Source: Pyxicephalus adspersus (lineage: Eukaryota; Chordata; Amphibia; Anura; Pyxicephalidae). Taken from it: DNA of 64,000 nucleotides. Numbering within the stretch: position 1 is the stretch's first letter; the number at the start of each line of letters is the position of its first letter. Positions 33,803 through 47,043 of the stretch are shown piece after piece. The notes under the pieces were generated by a model that was given only the letters and a program-made list of their open reading frames with translations, searched no databases and had not been told where the DNA came from. The stretch covers positions 104,878,764 through 104,942,763 of the forward strand of contig NC_092859.1 in NCBI RefSeq assembly GCF_032062135.1, read 5' to 3'. The position numbers and the translations under genes were made by a program.

Positions 33803-36800
33803 CCCACTGTCCTTGTGTGAAAATAGGTTCAAAGAAAGTCAGGTGAATGTGTGGGTGTTTACTCTTTACTTACCCAGGATGAATGTTACAGTGCAAACCA
33901 GTTGAAGAACAAATGCTGTTAAATGGCAGAGAATGTAATTTTCAGAGGGAAATTTCAATATTTTGCTTTAAGACGTAGGGTAAATGTGTATCATAGAATT
34001 TTGGGCAAATGTTGGTGAAAATGACTATGGGATCCCAGGATCAAAGTGGATGGGCACAAGTGGGCATAACAGTTCATCAACTTAATTTCAAGTGAATGCT
34101 TAATGGCATCTTGTGGTGGAGATGATGTTGAAACAGAAATATATAACAAATGCATACACAGCCCTATGATACATTTTATTACTTCAAATGATCTTCTAAT
34201 TGGATACATTCCAAAAATACAATCCAATATAACCATTTGTAGCACTATATTTATTGTACCAAATGTGAATGTGTTAAAACAGCTATAAATTTAATGATAA
34301 TCCATTTAGTGACCTTTAGTTGACTTTTAAAAAATTCCAGTTGCATTCTACAAAATGTCTGTATTAGTGCTCTGTATGTTATTATATTGTGAAAGTTTTG
34401 TCAGTTAGAGAGCTTTCCTGTGCAAAGAGTCATGCATTATTAATGAACATTTACCAAGTGACAAAAAAAACATCTTGAAAAGTCCACTGCTTTTAAACCA
34501 AGATATAATGATATGTATGCATGAATACATTACTCATCACTCTTTCATGTTTTATAGATGTATCACCAGCTGATTGTAGGAAAGGTGTCTGTACATATTT
34601 CTGTAAATTTAGGCATGTGACATCCAATATTGCCTAATAATGACATGAAATATGTTTATATTATTATTATATAATTGCCTTTGTTAGATGTCTTCAGACT
34701 GGTCATTTGACATACTATCCTCATTCCCACATCATCCCACTATCCCACATCATTACTCAGTAAATACAAAAAACAAATGGTTCTCTTTCAGGGGGTAGGC
34801 CCTGTACTCACAGTCTGCCTTCAGTCTAGTTTGTTGGACCATGGCATGTTCCATTCAGCACAGAAGACTAGATATTACTGTTTCTGTTACTCTTTACTGA
34901 CTGTAAATATTACAACAATAGCTCTTTTTTAAGACGCTGGGCATCCTATTTTTTTTTTAATTTGCCAGTTAATGCAAAAGTGCTATTTAATATACAGGTG
35001 GAAGATGTAAGAGTCACCTTTTACGTCTCAGGTATTTTTGTGCCAAGATTCATGGTTCTGTTTCCATTTCCACTTCCATAAGCAAGTTAAGGTATTATCA
35101 GCAAAGATAAAAAGTAGAAATCATATTTGTAATATCATGACTCTCAGGTTAATTTAATATCCTTCTGCTCATAACATTGCAGTGATTTAGCCAGGTGAAA
35201 TAGTAATTTTGTTGCCTCAACCTCATCACCTGCTGATCTCAAGTGGTCTATATGAACGATTCATATGCATTATTTAAATTTAGTAATTACTTTTCATATT
35301 CAATAAAGTGTTAATGACCACCATGGCAGGAACTATACTAAAAATCCTATAGACATACTGGTAATAGATTTAAGCAACTTATGCAATGACGTAAGTATCC
35401 TTGCACATAATTGAATGTATAAACTGCACACAGGTTCACTGCACCTCATTTCACACTTTAGTAAATCAGGCCCTTGGTTTGCCATAATTCTGCAATGCAT
35501 AAATACAAACTTGACTTTCCCATTCTTGTTCTGTCAGTGAACTCTATTAGGTCAGTTTCCTCGGTGTAAATGAGATAAAGGGGAATGTCATTTCATTCGT
35601 TAAAGATCAATAATGTACTCTGAACTGGATACTTGCCAGAGAACATTTTTCGATATAAAGTGTAACATCAATTCGCAGATAATAGATGGTCATATCATAG
35701 AGGCAGCGTTTCCATGATACTCATGCAGTAGTTTTATTTTTTGATGTCTGTATAGAATTAATCATATTGTTTTAATAAATAGGAAATATTTCTTTATTGA
35801 TATTTAGGATGATAATGGTTGATTTTATTTTACAGTTTGAAAATAACTGATGGTTGATCTCACTAAAGAACAGATTTTCACAGGATTCCGGGATGTTTTG
35901 GATAAACATGTCAGGGAACAGAAAGAAAATCTGTCATGCCCTACTTCTCTGAAAATGACTGTAATGACCTATGGTAATGATACCACCACTTGCAACAAAT
36001 GTTGTTAGAAAAGCAAAATAAGATACAGACACAAGGAAACAAATGAAGAACATAACTAATTTATTTAGCATTAGATTAACTTTGGTATATAAAAAAAAAC
36101 ATTAATAGAGCCTTTAGAAATAAAAGCTCTTCACCTCCTTGAGAAACTGATTTCATCAAAACTGAAAAAGATGAACTTGAAGAAATAAGTTGTGACAATT
36201 TTTACCTTGTCTCTAGTTGACATTCTATCCTTAAAGTAACCTTATCAACCCAGGGAGGGCAACCAGTTAAAAAATAAATAAATAAACACAGCTCCCTTTC
36301 GGATGGTGTTAAAAAGCCAAACCTTCACTGTTTCCTAGTCACTGTAAGTATGTGCCATTTTGGGTGAATTGAATACCTGTTTCCCAACCTGACCCTATAG
36401 TCCCAACCTGCAGCTCCCGGGTCCATTAGTGACATATAAATGGCATATCAGTTGCCAGTAAGGCCAGTGGCCAGGTGGCTTTTCAATATATACTGTAGGC
36501 CACCTAAAAGATGGTATGTCTACTAGTTTACCTTATTCTGCCCTAGGTTTCTTAGAAGTGTCCCTTTGAAGAATAGTCTTTTCTAGTTTTCTTTTTTCCA
36601 TTACTCAAAGTACCTCAACATGCATACAATTCGGAATGGGACTTAAAGTACCCAGAGCTTTTGCTGATCCTACTTGTAATAAAAGATAATAAAAGTTATC
36701 ATTTGTTTTAGCTTTCAGCATCACCCTTTACCCAAAGGTATACCTCCAAATTTCTCCTAATGTAAACTTCTTTTACATTATTTTGTTAACAAAAAAATCG

Positions 36801-37454
36801 ATCAAGGCACATGGAGTGGGATAATAAAGAAAGAAAATAGATGGTTCTATGTAGTCCAGAAGGAAAAGCTGACAACACTGGCTGGAATTTCAGAGCAGCA
36901 ATACCACTGTGTTGTCAAAACAAACAGAAAAATTAGGAGCACTCAGCCTTTTTGGCAGATCAACAGCTGGTTTTCTGCAACCCCATCCTTTTAAAAGGAC
37001 TAGAAATGGGGAAAAGTGCATGTATTGCAGATACTGTATGTACTGAATATATATTTGTATTGTGGCCTTGAAAGAGATTTAAACTTCAGAACGTATTGCA
37101 CTAAATGGATAGTTCAGTTGATAAATACTCATTTTTACTCAAAGGGCATAGTCAGGCCTGGTGCAAATTTCAAACAAATTAGACCAAACTTGTCCTTTTC
37201 ATTCGCATTTCTAATTATCATGTGAAATCCGTAAAATGATTAAGTTTATAGAACATATATATGGTCAACATTATTCCCAACTAAAAAATAAAAAATAAAT
37301 CCTTTTCTGTATTATGGGCTCCAGTGTGTTTTGTTACTTGTGTTGTATTGTGTTTATTATGAATGTCATTACTGTTCCATGGTCTATGGTTAAACTGGAC
37401 TTTTTAACCATGATGGTTATGAGTGAATGTGATTTCAGGAGAAGTGTACAGTAA
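33803..37454. other. Intergenic DNA, no gene seen
   Basis: AT-rich sequence. At 35450-35475 a short piece ending 'agtaaatcaggcccttgg' is a fragment of the palindromic MITE family. Overlapping antisense frames around 33991-34288 show no domain. Nothing else recognised. Confidence 0.4.
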
Positions 37455-37710
37455 TGTATGCCATTTCCGGTGTCCTAAGCAAAGCACCACCACCGTAAGG
37501 CTAACATGAGGTGCACTGAGGTGGTGAGACCTTGCTGCCGAAGAAGCCTCATTACCCTCTGCTTAGCACATCAGAGTGTCACTTGCACTGTTACTAGGGG
37601 CCATTTAAATGCCACCAAAGATAGGTTGGCGGGCATATTGGTCAGCCCCAGACTGCCAATATCAATGGCAGAGCAAAGTGTATATCAGATGAATAAGGTA
37701 CCAAATTACC
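37455..37710. other. GC-richer block, probably an old repeat
   Basis: The block from 'gccatttccggtgtcctaag' to about 'gcagagcaaagtg' is more GC-rich than its surroundings, with many CA/TG pairs suggesting decayed CpG, like the element at 11.7 kb. The 69-codon plus-strand frame in it has no known domain. Confidence 0.3.
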
Positions 37711-37802
37711 AGTAGAGAGAAAGGTAACAAGATGGTGGCTTTCACACCCTGCTATACAAAAAGTATCATCCCCAGTAATCCTCCAGATGTGCACATAATA
37801 TG

Positions 37803-38000
37803 GCAATGTTTCTCAGCCAGGGTACCATGGAACGCTGGGGTTCCCCCAGAGAATGCTAGGACTTCTTTGAGCAATGAGCAATTTGTACATTTGGGGTGAG
37901 TTACAACTGACACCAAATATCTTTTTGTCTATCTAAATAGTTGGCATTTAATCCAAAGGCAATCCAATTTAAGAGGCATTTTTCACATTGAACACATTAA
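37803..38000 (+). mobile_element. hAT-like repeat fragment
   Basis: The start 'caatgtttctcagccagggt' followed by 'accatggaacgctggggttc' and 'ttgagcaatgagcaatttgt' matches the 5' part of a frog hAT-type repeat as I remember it. The other end was not found. Confidence 0.45.
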
Positions 38001-40261
38001 TGTACAGTTGGCTTTGGATATTTTGTTAATATTGCTAGAGGTTTCCTAGTATCTGACAAACAATGATGACAAACAATAAAAATAGGGTAATATAAAAATA
38101 TCTAAAGACAAAGAACAAGGAGCTCATGCAGACAGATAACAAAAAAAGCTGAATTGATACACAGAGGGCAGACTACACCAAAATTTATTAACATGAGAAG
38201 AAACAAAACTAAGAATTAGGACAAGTAGCCTAAACAATTATATCAATAAGAAAAGAGGTGGAATGGTATACAACCTCTACAAGAACACCAGTAATATGTG
38301 ATAAACTATCAAATACTACAGACAATTTTTAGTTACAAGGTATTTCATATGAGAAATACCTTAAGGGTGGTCCACCAACGATCAAACTAAAACGCGTTTG
38401 ATTCGCAAATGGAGGAGGAGCAATGTTGACCGGGTTTAAAAGAGCATTCACAACCCATGTTTTCGAACTTACGTGTCTTCTTCTCTTAAAACCCTCAATA
38501 TTTACCCACCCAAGTACGGAGAGTGTGAAAATTGATGTAGACCACATTTTAAGAGGCAAACATTAGATCCTTAGTCAAGAAGTACCTGCAGGTAAAAATG
38601 ATATCAATAATTTAAAAAAAGACACAAAATTGTTCCTTTTCAATTATTTATTCACAAAAAAATAAAAAATATATAAAAAGTAAAGTTCAGAAAAAGTAGG
38701 TACTCATCTATTCCCATTAGCTGATATTGCCCTATATATCATAAATTTTGAACAACCTCCAACCAGTGCCTGATGTTGACATATGACATTGACCAAACCA
38801 TAGTCTGAAATATCTTACCACATTTCCATGTATAATTCATGCATTTAATGTTTGTGGGTTTTCTTCCCTGAACTGCCTATTTCAAATCTCCTGCAACATG
38901 TCATAGGGATTTCATTTTGAGCTTTACCTAGGCCAGTCCGTTCTTTATTTCTTTTTTTTTAATCAGTGGATATACTAGTGAGTTTTGCATCATTGTTTAA
39001 AACTTATTAACAAATTTGCATTCCTATTAAATTAGATTATGAGAATGAATACACCACGTTGATTTTTATGTGTTGTTTGTTCAACTGTATCACCTTCATC
39101 GGTAGGGACTGTTAGAATATAAATCCAATGTTTGCTTGTTTTAAAAAGCTAAAGGACATAACAATTTCCATGTACTTTTTTACATGACTGTATATCAAAG
39201 TCCTTTGTAATATCATCACAGCTTCTGATCATCTTCAGACAGCAGTTACTGACAGCCTTCTGTAATATTTCTGCAGTTTTTGATGCTTTTCTGTAGGGCA
39301 TCTGTGGTGTTTCACCACCTACAGTATCTTCACAGATGCTGATTGTTGAAAAGCTACTGCTAGTAAAACGCTTACCTTTCAAGATGTTGCAGAACACATG
39401 ACTGAGCCTTTTCTGTTTCATTGGGAAACTATAGGAACACAGAAGGAGGCAATTGCATTGTGCTATGTAGTTCACTAGATAGATCATTATATACAAGCCT
39501 TAAACAAAAACCTTCCCCCTAATGGCAGACCTACTCATCAAAAATATTACATGAGGATAGTTTTTGCACCCTTGTCTGTATAAACAATCATCCTGAAAAT
39601 CGTTTGTAGCATCTGTGTTGTCTCTATCTATTTCCTACTGCAAATCCACAGTCTCTAATAGTCATTTGTAGCCTTGCAGATACAGAACATAATGAGCAGC
39701 CCCTTGGAAATCCTATGAGCACCCTAGAGGTTTCCCTTATCAAGAAAGCTTACTGCCACTCTTTGTTGTTGCCTAAATTAGATACAGATGAGCAAAGCAA
39801 AAACTACAGAATGAGAGACATACAGTAACAGGTGATAGAGACTGAAAAACAGGCATAAACAACTGGGAGTATTGAAAACAGAAATAGATAGTATATAGTA
39901 TACTGTACAGCCAAACTGGATATTATTTGATATTATCTGCAATTCAGTCAGATGAGTCGCATATTGTCATTCATTCAAATAGAAACTTGATTCAGAGGTT
40001 TATTATTGAATTGAATAAAAGTTCTGTGGGTCCTACTTTGGGATTAGAAATTACACATATCAATAGATAAGAACAAAGGACTCTCTGATATAACTATGTA
40101 AAAGTTGTGTGCACAAAAAGCTGAGTTTCCATGGTAACTTTATTACTGTATAACAGCTTTGTGCTGTTACCAATATGTTTTATATTTACATACATGCAAA
40201 CCACACAAGCAGTTACAGTAACATATAATATATACATGTATATACATGTATACACGTATAT
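38001..40261. other. Intergenic DNA; one Cys-rich minus-strand frame noted
   Basis: No confirmed gene. A 115-codon minus-strand frame at 39149-39496 contains ten or more cysteines and a donor-like GTAAGC after TTGAAAG (39370-39375), but I recognise no family. Near 38337-38362 a 10-bp stem 'aaggtatttc...gaaatacctt' lies just before 'aaaacgcgtttg'. Confidence 0.35.
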
Positions 40262-40671
40262 AATGACATACGGACAACTCCTAGATACGGATAGGCTTCC
40301 TGTCTCACTGGTGTGCAGGACAGAGGCTTGATAGGGGGGCGGGTTGCATGACTTGCAGAAGAAATCTTTTGGTTGTAACTTTTTAATGACCAAGACAAAC
40401 TCTGCAGTTGTTTCTTTTTGCATATCAAAGCACATCTTTCTCCAGAATGTCTAGGCTCCATAAAGTTTTTATTTTTGCTTTGTTTGTGATTAACTCACAG
40501 TGAGGATTTTATACAGTAACTGACACCATGCTGCCTAATAATATGTTGAGACAAACATCCTTTCTAATTGCATTTATTAAAATAATGTACCTGTTCCGAC
40601 TTACATACAAATTCAACATAAGAACAAACCTACACTCCCTATCTTGTATAAAAACCCGGAAACTACCTGTA
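40262..40671. mobile_element. Dispersed repeat with 'tacaggtag' ends, copy A
   Basis: Shares with copy B (56774-57021) the ordered blocks 'caactcctagatacgg', 'ggcttcctgtctcactggtg', 'tgcaggacagaggcttgat', 'gacttgcagaagaaatcttt', 'tgtctaggctccataaagtt' and 'cacagtgaggatttt'. The right end, read on the minus strand, starts 'tacaggtagtttccgggttt', mirrored by the start of copy B ('tacaggtagcccccgagtta'), so it is a terminal-inverted-repeat element. Its left end has decayed. Family name not assigned. Confidence 0.7.
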
Positions 40672-41160
40672 GTATTATTTGCGATTGGAAATAAGCTTAA
40701 AAGATAATACTTTAAAGTCACTTGTATGACAAAACTCATACGATCAATGCATAAATACGGTAAGTGAAAAAAGAACAGGTGTCATTATATTTATTTTTTT
40801 AACATACTCTTTTTTATAAGAAATAAAATTAATTATATAATTATTTAAAAAAATGTAAATATTAATTATTAAAGGCTTCCAACTAGAACTTTAAACATAA
40901 TTTAGATAAATGCTTTAAAGAAAAGGGGAAATGTGATTTTAAAGAAAGAAATCCCCAAGGTCATCTTCATCAAATTTATGGGTGAAAAACAGACCTTTGA
41001 CCGCTCTCCACAACCCAGTCTGTACAGTGTATTATTATCCAAAGTAACCAGCAGCACTACCTGCTTATATGAAGAAAAAAAAAAAACATGAATGAAAATC
41101 ACAAAATATTTTGAAAAGTAAAAGTTCAAATACATTATAGTATAGTAAAGTATCATATAG
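40672..41160. other. Intergenic DNA, no gene seen
   Basis: AT-rich spacer leading into the hAT element. Nothing recognised. Confidence 0.4.
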
Positions 41161-41350
41161 CAGGGGTCCTCAAACTTTTTAAACAGGGGGCCGGTTCATG
41201 GTCCCTCAGACTGTCAAGGGGCCGTACTATAGTTTGAAAAAAAACAGGATAACATTCTTATGTACACTGCACAAAACTTATTTATTGTATAAAAAACATG
41301 AAAGAACAATACTATATGCACAGCACACTTGCCGATCATTAAAAAAAAAA
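41161..41350 (+). mobile_element. hAT-type transposon, left end
   Basis: Begins 'caggggtcctcaaacttttt' and continues 'aaacagggggccggttcatg', 'gtccctcagactgtcaagg', 'ggccgtactatagtttgaaa'. This is the well-known terminus of a vertebrate Charlie-like hAT group. No transposase remains in view. The right end is absent, either lost or in the gap. Confidence 0.75.
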
Positions 41351-41391
41351 GTGGGGTTTGCTTTGGCTTTAAAATTGCTAGAGATTATTCC

Positions 41392-41475
41392 TTTGCATGG
41401 AAAATGCACAGATAAATTTGAATTTTCACTGTGTGTATTGAAAATGCAAATTTATCTTGCATTTTCCATGCAAAT
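41392..41475. repeat. Inverted repeat abutting an assembly gap
   Basis: The arm 'tttgcatggaaaatgcacag' + 'ataaatttgaattttca' is followed about 10 bases later by its near-perfect complement, ending 'cttgcattttccatgcaaat' at the first N. The stem is about 36 bp. Both arms carry octamer-like ATGCAAAT. Confidence 0.8.
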
Positions 41476-42408
41476 NNNNNNNNNNNNNNNNNNNNNNNNN
41501 NNNNNNNNNNNNNNNNNNNNNNNNNNNNNNNNNNNNNNNNNNNNNNNNNNNNNNNNNNNNNNNNNNNNNNNNNNNNNNNNNNNNNNNNNNNNNNNNNNNN
41601 NNNNNNNNNNNNNNNNNNNNNNNNNNNNNNNNNNNNNNNNNNNNNNNNNNNNNNNNNNNNNNNNNNNNNNNNNNNNNNNNNNNNNNNNNNNNNNNNNNNN
41701 NNNNNNNNNNNNNNNNNNNNNNNNNNNNNNNNNNNNNNNNNNNNNNNNNNNNNNNNNNNNNNNNNNNNNNNNNNNNNNNNNNNNNNNNNNNNNNNNNNNN
41801 NNNNNNNNNNNNNNNNNNNNNNNNNNNNNNNNNNNNNNNNNNNNNNNNNNNNNNNNNNNNNNNNNNNNNNNNNNNNNNNNNNNNNNNNNNNNNNNNNNNN
41901 NNNNNNNNNNNNNNNNNNNNNNNNNNNNNNNNNNNNNNNNNNNNNNNNNNNNNNNNNNNNNNNNNNNNNNNNNNNNNNNNNNNNNNNNNNNNNNNNNNNN
42001 NNNNNNNNNNNNNNNNNNNNNNNNNNNNNNNNNNNNNNNNNNNNNNNNNNNNNNNNNNNNNNNNNNNNNNNNNNNNNNNNNNNNNNNNNNNNNNNNNNNN
42101 NNNNNNNNNNNNNNNNNNNNNNNNNNNNNNNNNNNNNNNNNNNNNNNNNNNNNNNNNNNNNNNNNNNNNNNNNNNNNNNNNNNNNNNNNNNNNNNNNNNN
42201 NNNNNNNNNNNNNNNNNNNNNNNNNNNNNNNNNNNNNNNNNNNNNNNNNNNNNNNNNNNNNNNNNNNNNNNNNNNNNNNNNNNNNNNNNNNNNNNNNNNN
42301 NNNNNNNNNNNNNNNNNNNNNNNNNNNNNNNNNNNNNNNNNNNNNNNNNNNNNNNNNNNNNNNNNNNNNNNNNNNNNNNNNNNNNNNNNNNNNNNNNNNN
42401 NNNNNNNN
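41476..42408. other. Assembly gap (933 N)
   Basis: Run of N beginning directly after the inverted repeat. Long frames drawn through it are not real. Confidence 0.99.
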
Positions 42409-42570
42409 AACTCTGCTACACGTATTGATTTCTCAGCTATCAACCTGGCAGCATTTCCCAACAGCTACACCCAAGGCCACATCCCCATTAGGGAACAACA
42501 GGTACAAGGTATTTGTAGAAACATACTGTATTACTTCTGGTTGAGCAGCTATTATGGTTATAAAAAGTCA

Positions 42571-42595
42571 TATATAATATATATATATATATATA
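42571..42595. repeat. Short (TA)n run
   Basis: About 25 bases of alternating TA. Confidence 0.9.
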
Positions 42596-43720
42596 AAGGT
42601 ATAAAAGTCACCAAACCCACTAATGTACAGGAATAGACAATATTTTTATTTAGCAATCTCCCTTTAAAAAAGTTTTATCAGTTAGATATGGGCAGATATT
42701 TTCTTTTATCTTGAAATAAAATGGATGCTCAATGTTTTTCACTGTTCCTCACTGTAGCAATGTAAAATATGATGAAATTAAGGTCATTGAACATTTAGAA
42801 AAGACAAAAGAATATTACTAAATCATCTTTCCGAACATTTTCATACGCATTTTAAATGATAAAATGATGGATAATATAAAGCTGTGTAATTCAAAATTCA
42901 CATTTTTTAATTGAGGTTCTGATTTTCTCAAGGGTCACCAAATATAAAGTTATTGTCTTGACTTCAGAATATGATCTGATTCAATTCGTTTTTTTACATT
43001 AATAAGTTAAGTTAGGTAATAGGAATGATTACTGCTAAATGTGCTGAGCATTAGAATTTACAGAATAGGTATAATTAAATATATCCACTATACCCTAGTC
43101 TGCTTTTTTGGACTCTGATTGGGAAAGAAAAGGGACAAATGTTTGGGAGATATCTAACAGAATCTGACAACTGTACTGCTTTGTGTACAGTGCAGGAAGG
43201 TACAGCATATGGTACAGACCTGGATTCTGTGTCTGGTAGAGGTGTCTGAGCCAGAAAGCTGGCTTTGGCGTTCTATATATAAATTTTTTTTTTCTTCTAG
43301 AATATTTTACAGATTTTTATTTCAATCATGTATTTGTCTACATGTTAGCTTTAAGATCTAATTGTCTGTGAAAGCAAGAAGGTTTATTATGGCTAAAAAG
43401 CAAAAATAACATTTTTCTCTAAAGAATGAAATTTACTGTTGTATATTTGGTTTATTTTATTTAAAAAATGTCAATGTTTCCTGGTTGAAATATGATAATT
43501 CAAGGCTATGGAATGGTATTGTTCAGCACTATTATACTCTTCATCCTTTTATAACAGCAGTTTATCAAGTAAGGTGAGTGATTTCTTAGGTATCTAATAT
43601 CTATTATTGGGCCTTTCAAAGTTACAATCTTGTTAAAAAAATAACTAATGTTTGTAAAAAATTAGTATGTGACTATGATAAGTACACTGAGTTTATGTTG
43701 CCAATTATAGACATAATGGT
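42596..43720. other. Intergenic DNA, no gene seen
   Basis: AT-rich; nothing recognised. Confidence 0.4.
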
Positions 43721-43931
43721 TGTGGTTTATTAAAGCTTTCCAAGTGAAGATAGACTATCATGAGTGAACCTAGGGGATCCATCAAACCTAGAATGGGCCT
43801 GGTCCAGGATTTAAAACATTTGCAAACTAATAGCAAATGATTTAGAGGAAATCCAGGTTTGTGGGATAACCCAGGTTATTCCATGATCAATTATCGTCTA
43901 CAGTCTTGGAGATCTTTAATAAATCAGGGCC
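43721..43931. mobile_element. Palindromic MITE, 'gggcctgatttattaaagct' family, copy 3
   Basis: Left 'ggtttattaaagctttcca', right 'gatctttaataaatcaggg' + 'cc'. Inner arms include 'gatccatcaaacctagaatg' and 'aaatccaggtttgtgggata'. Full length but diverged. Confidence 0.75.
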
Positions 43932-45432
43932 AATGTTTTTACCCATTTTTATTTATAATAAGGAATATCATGCCTAGATTTTGAAGGTCATATTAGTCAT
44001 TACAACTGATAAAATTACTGTTTTGCTTGTTAATTCCATGTGCTTTGCTCATACATGCCTTTATATTTTTGTACACAATAATTTATAATAATTACAGGTT
44101 GCTGGAGCAATTAAAATATATTATGGCAGCTGGAGGTTAATACTGTATATTATATACAACTCTTAATGATTCCTATGTTGTATTTAGGTATTCAGAATAT
44201 GTATATTGTATATACTACTGTATATTAATGATCCATGCCATCATATGAAAGACGCTTTATACACAAATGTAGAATATATTAAAATATTCTTCAGGATTAC
44301 AAGAAGAGATTGCAAACTAACTGATCATTTCCTGAATTTGGTTTCAAACAGCATGTGTTTCTTATTAGTTATTTCATCAAATAGTGAAAACAAATGGAAC
44401 CAAGCATCTTGTTTGGAGAATGAAACATTCTTAGGCAGATGTAAATCTGTAATTAGATTGCATATTTCTTAAAAAGGAAAGAAGGGCTGACAAAGCTGTG
44501 CATTACTCCCTCTCATTAAAGAAAACATAGGTTTTAATTACACAGCAGTTCTGTATATGTGAAAGGGAAGCCAATATTAAGATTTCATGGCCTAAATGAA
44601 CTTTAGAAGCAACAAAATGTGATGTGTTACGCCGGTGATGGATGGGGGCTTGCTTCCATTTCAGTGGAAATAATGAAGACTTTTCGTTTGCTTAAATATT
44701 TAATTTTGAAGTGAAGGGAACAAAAAAAATGTCACACCTATAAATGATGTTGTGATAATTTTATTATAGAAATAGTTAAATATAAAAACACTTTATATAT
44801 TTGTATTTAATATTCACAATCACGAATCACAATCATTGACTGTTTAGTGTGGTCACATTACTAGTCATTTTACTGTCAGTGTTCAGTGTTAAGCAAAGAA
44901 AAGTTTTGCTCTGCCTCCAGCCTTTGAAGGCCACAAACAGCATATTCACATGCACAATATATAGGGTGACATATTATATAATTATATTATAGCATTACAT
45001 TCATAGGTCCTAGGTTATTATTGGAGGGGCAAGCACAGATATCACCCCTTATACCCAGAAGAGAGTATTGAGATCCAAGGATTATTTGAAGTGGGTATGT
45101 TTGTGAAGAACAATTGCCAGCACTTTTCTCACAATTTTGTTAAAACCGAAATAATCCCTATCTGAGGGTCTGCAAAGTTTGTTTGAAAAATTATTGGGGG
45201 AAGAAATTAATCTTAGAATATTAAGCTTTAGAACCGCCATGTTTTTTTTGCTATGTACAGGTGAACTGGAAAAAGGTCCAAAGAAACCTTAAACTAGTCT
45301 ACCACGGACAGGGTCTTTACCTTACCTTTCGATTGAAGCAAATAACATTAAGATCACTGTTCCCCACTGACCACTACAAGTGCTTTGAGAAGGATACTCA
45401 ACTTTTTTTTATATAAAACTCTTAAAAAAAAA
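43932..45432. other. Intergenic DNA; candidate conserved island
   Basis: No supported gene. About 44470-44725 ('gtgcattactccctctcatt', 'ttttaattacacagcagttc', 'atttcagtggaaataatgaa') reads like slowly evolving regulatory DNA: varied, unrepeated, with several TAAT cores. Inference only. Confidence 0.3.
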
Positions 45433-45466
45433 CATATATATATATATATACATATATATTTATTTA

Positions 45467-45502
<36 letters not shown>
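45433..45502. repeat. TA-rich microsatellite
   Basis: Alternating TA with CATA and TTTA interruptions, about 70 bases. The Ile/Tyr frames across it on both strands are artefacts. Confidence 0.93.
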
Positions 45503-45503
<1 letters not shown>

Positions 45504-46121
45504 TTTGTGTATATACATGTTCCCCATGCTGGAAAAAAAAAATAAAATAAAGAGCAGGTCCAGTTTTAGGCCCATTGTTGTGTGATAGGCAGTTCAAATG
45601 TATACACTGACTGAAGTGTAAGTTGCCCATGTACATGAGTTATATGGCCACCAGTGGATATAAGTGTTGCAAATTGAATGTAATTCCTTAAATGTACTCC
45701 CTCACCCTTCATTTAGTAGTATACATAAAATTTAAATAAAATACATAAAAGAGCTTTCTGCTGTATCTAGGATTTGTGAATTTGTCCTCCTCCATTTGCC
45801 CTTCCATATACCTCTGGAGATTTTGTAATTGTGGTTGCACACTTAAGTACGTACATCAGTGAGTAAATTAAAAGTAAACACTGGCCATGTCATCAAAAAC
45901 TAAACAGTGTAGAGCAGGGTCACACTGCATCTGAGGTCTGATTTTTAGAGACTACCTGTACAAAAAAATGTAACATTTATTAATTGACTTTTACAGTTTT
46001 CCTTTCTTGATTTGCCATTTTTTGAACATTATATCTACAAATTTAAAGATCTGGATCTCAGGCATGAAGGTAGTGTCCTATGTTATTAACTAAGACAACA
46101 TATACAAGGTATGCAGCAATA
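45503..46121. other. Intergenic DNA, no gene seen
   Basis: Nothing recognised in this AT-rich stretch. Confidence 0.4.
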
Positions 46122-46267
46122 AGGATTTAATAAAGCTCTCCAAGGCAGGCTCTCCTGGAATGGATCTGGTCAAGGATTGAAAACATTTCCAGGTTTGCTG
46201 GATCACCCAGCTTCACTGATGAAAGTGTATTCTCTCCAGCCTTGAAGAGCTTTAATAAATCAGGCCC
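46122..46267. mobile_element. Palindromic MITE, 'gggcctgatttattaaagct' family, copy 4 (shortened)
   Basis: 'ggatttaataaagctctcca' at the left and 'gagctttaataaatcaggcc' at the right. Only 146 bp long, so the middle has been deleted relative to the 200-bp copies. Confidence 0.8.
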
Positions 46268-47043
46268 TTTATATTTAATAAACAGGCTTCAAGGTTCATA
46301 CATTTGCACACAAAAATGAAGGAACAGTAAAATGCAATTACCATTCAGCACAACTAACCTGACATTAGGAACAATATAAAGTTTTATCTCTCATAAGTTA
46401 ATGATTTAGGAGATCACACCTACTCAGATTATACCCATACCCATCATGGGTTGACTCCAATTAAGTGGGAGTATGTATATTTTCAGAAAACAATATCCTT
46501 TGGAATGCAGAAGATGTGGAATCTGTTTTCACAAGTGTATTCGCTGAATGTCTGAAAACAGTAAAGGTCACTTACAGGGAACAGTGCTTTTCCAACCTTT
46601 TGCATTTCTTAGCTGTGAACAATCGAAAGAATTTACAGCCATTTCAATCAGGGTTTTGATTGGTTTACTATAATAATTATGTAAGTTTTTATAGTATTTT
46701 TTTTTACAATAATACAGTCAAATGTATAAATTGATTAGGCTATTTATTTGATTTGGTTTGCAGAATAATTTTTCCAAGGCGGAGTATATAGTTAAGAAAA
46801 TTGTTGAATTTGCAGACAAGAAGCCTCATTTCAAGAATAAATGCTAGCAGCATTCATTCTATCCATTGTGAGTTAAGAAATCAGCACCAGCTCTATATGC
46901 TTTAGGCAAAAGACTGTGATGGCTTGTCTTTAGTAAAATTGGGACATTCAATGACGTCGGAGAAGTCAGAACAGACAGCAATAGGAAGACCTTTCTTTAT
47001 ACAAACAGATGAGATGCCTGATCAATGCTCTGCTACCAAAGAG
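46268..47043. other. Intergenic DNA, no gene seen
   Basis: A 64-codon plus-strand frame (46465-46659) shows no recognisable domain. Nothing else noted. Confidence 0.4.

Noticed and set aside
41198..42636. Frames of 323-448 codons
   Set aside because: Run through a 933-base gap. The flanks are a hAT end and a palindrome.
45354..45585. Ile/Tyr-rich frames on both strands
   Set aside because: Translation of a TA microsatellite.
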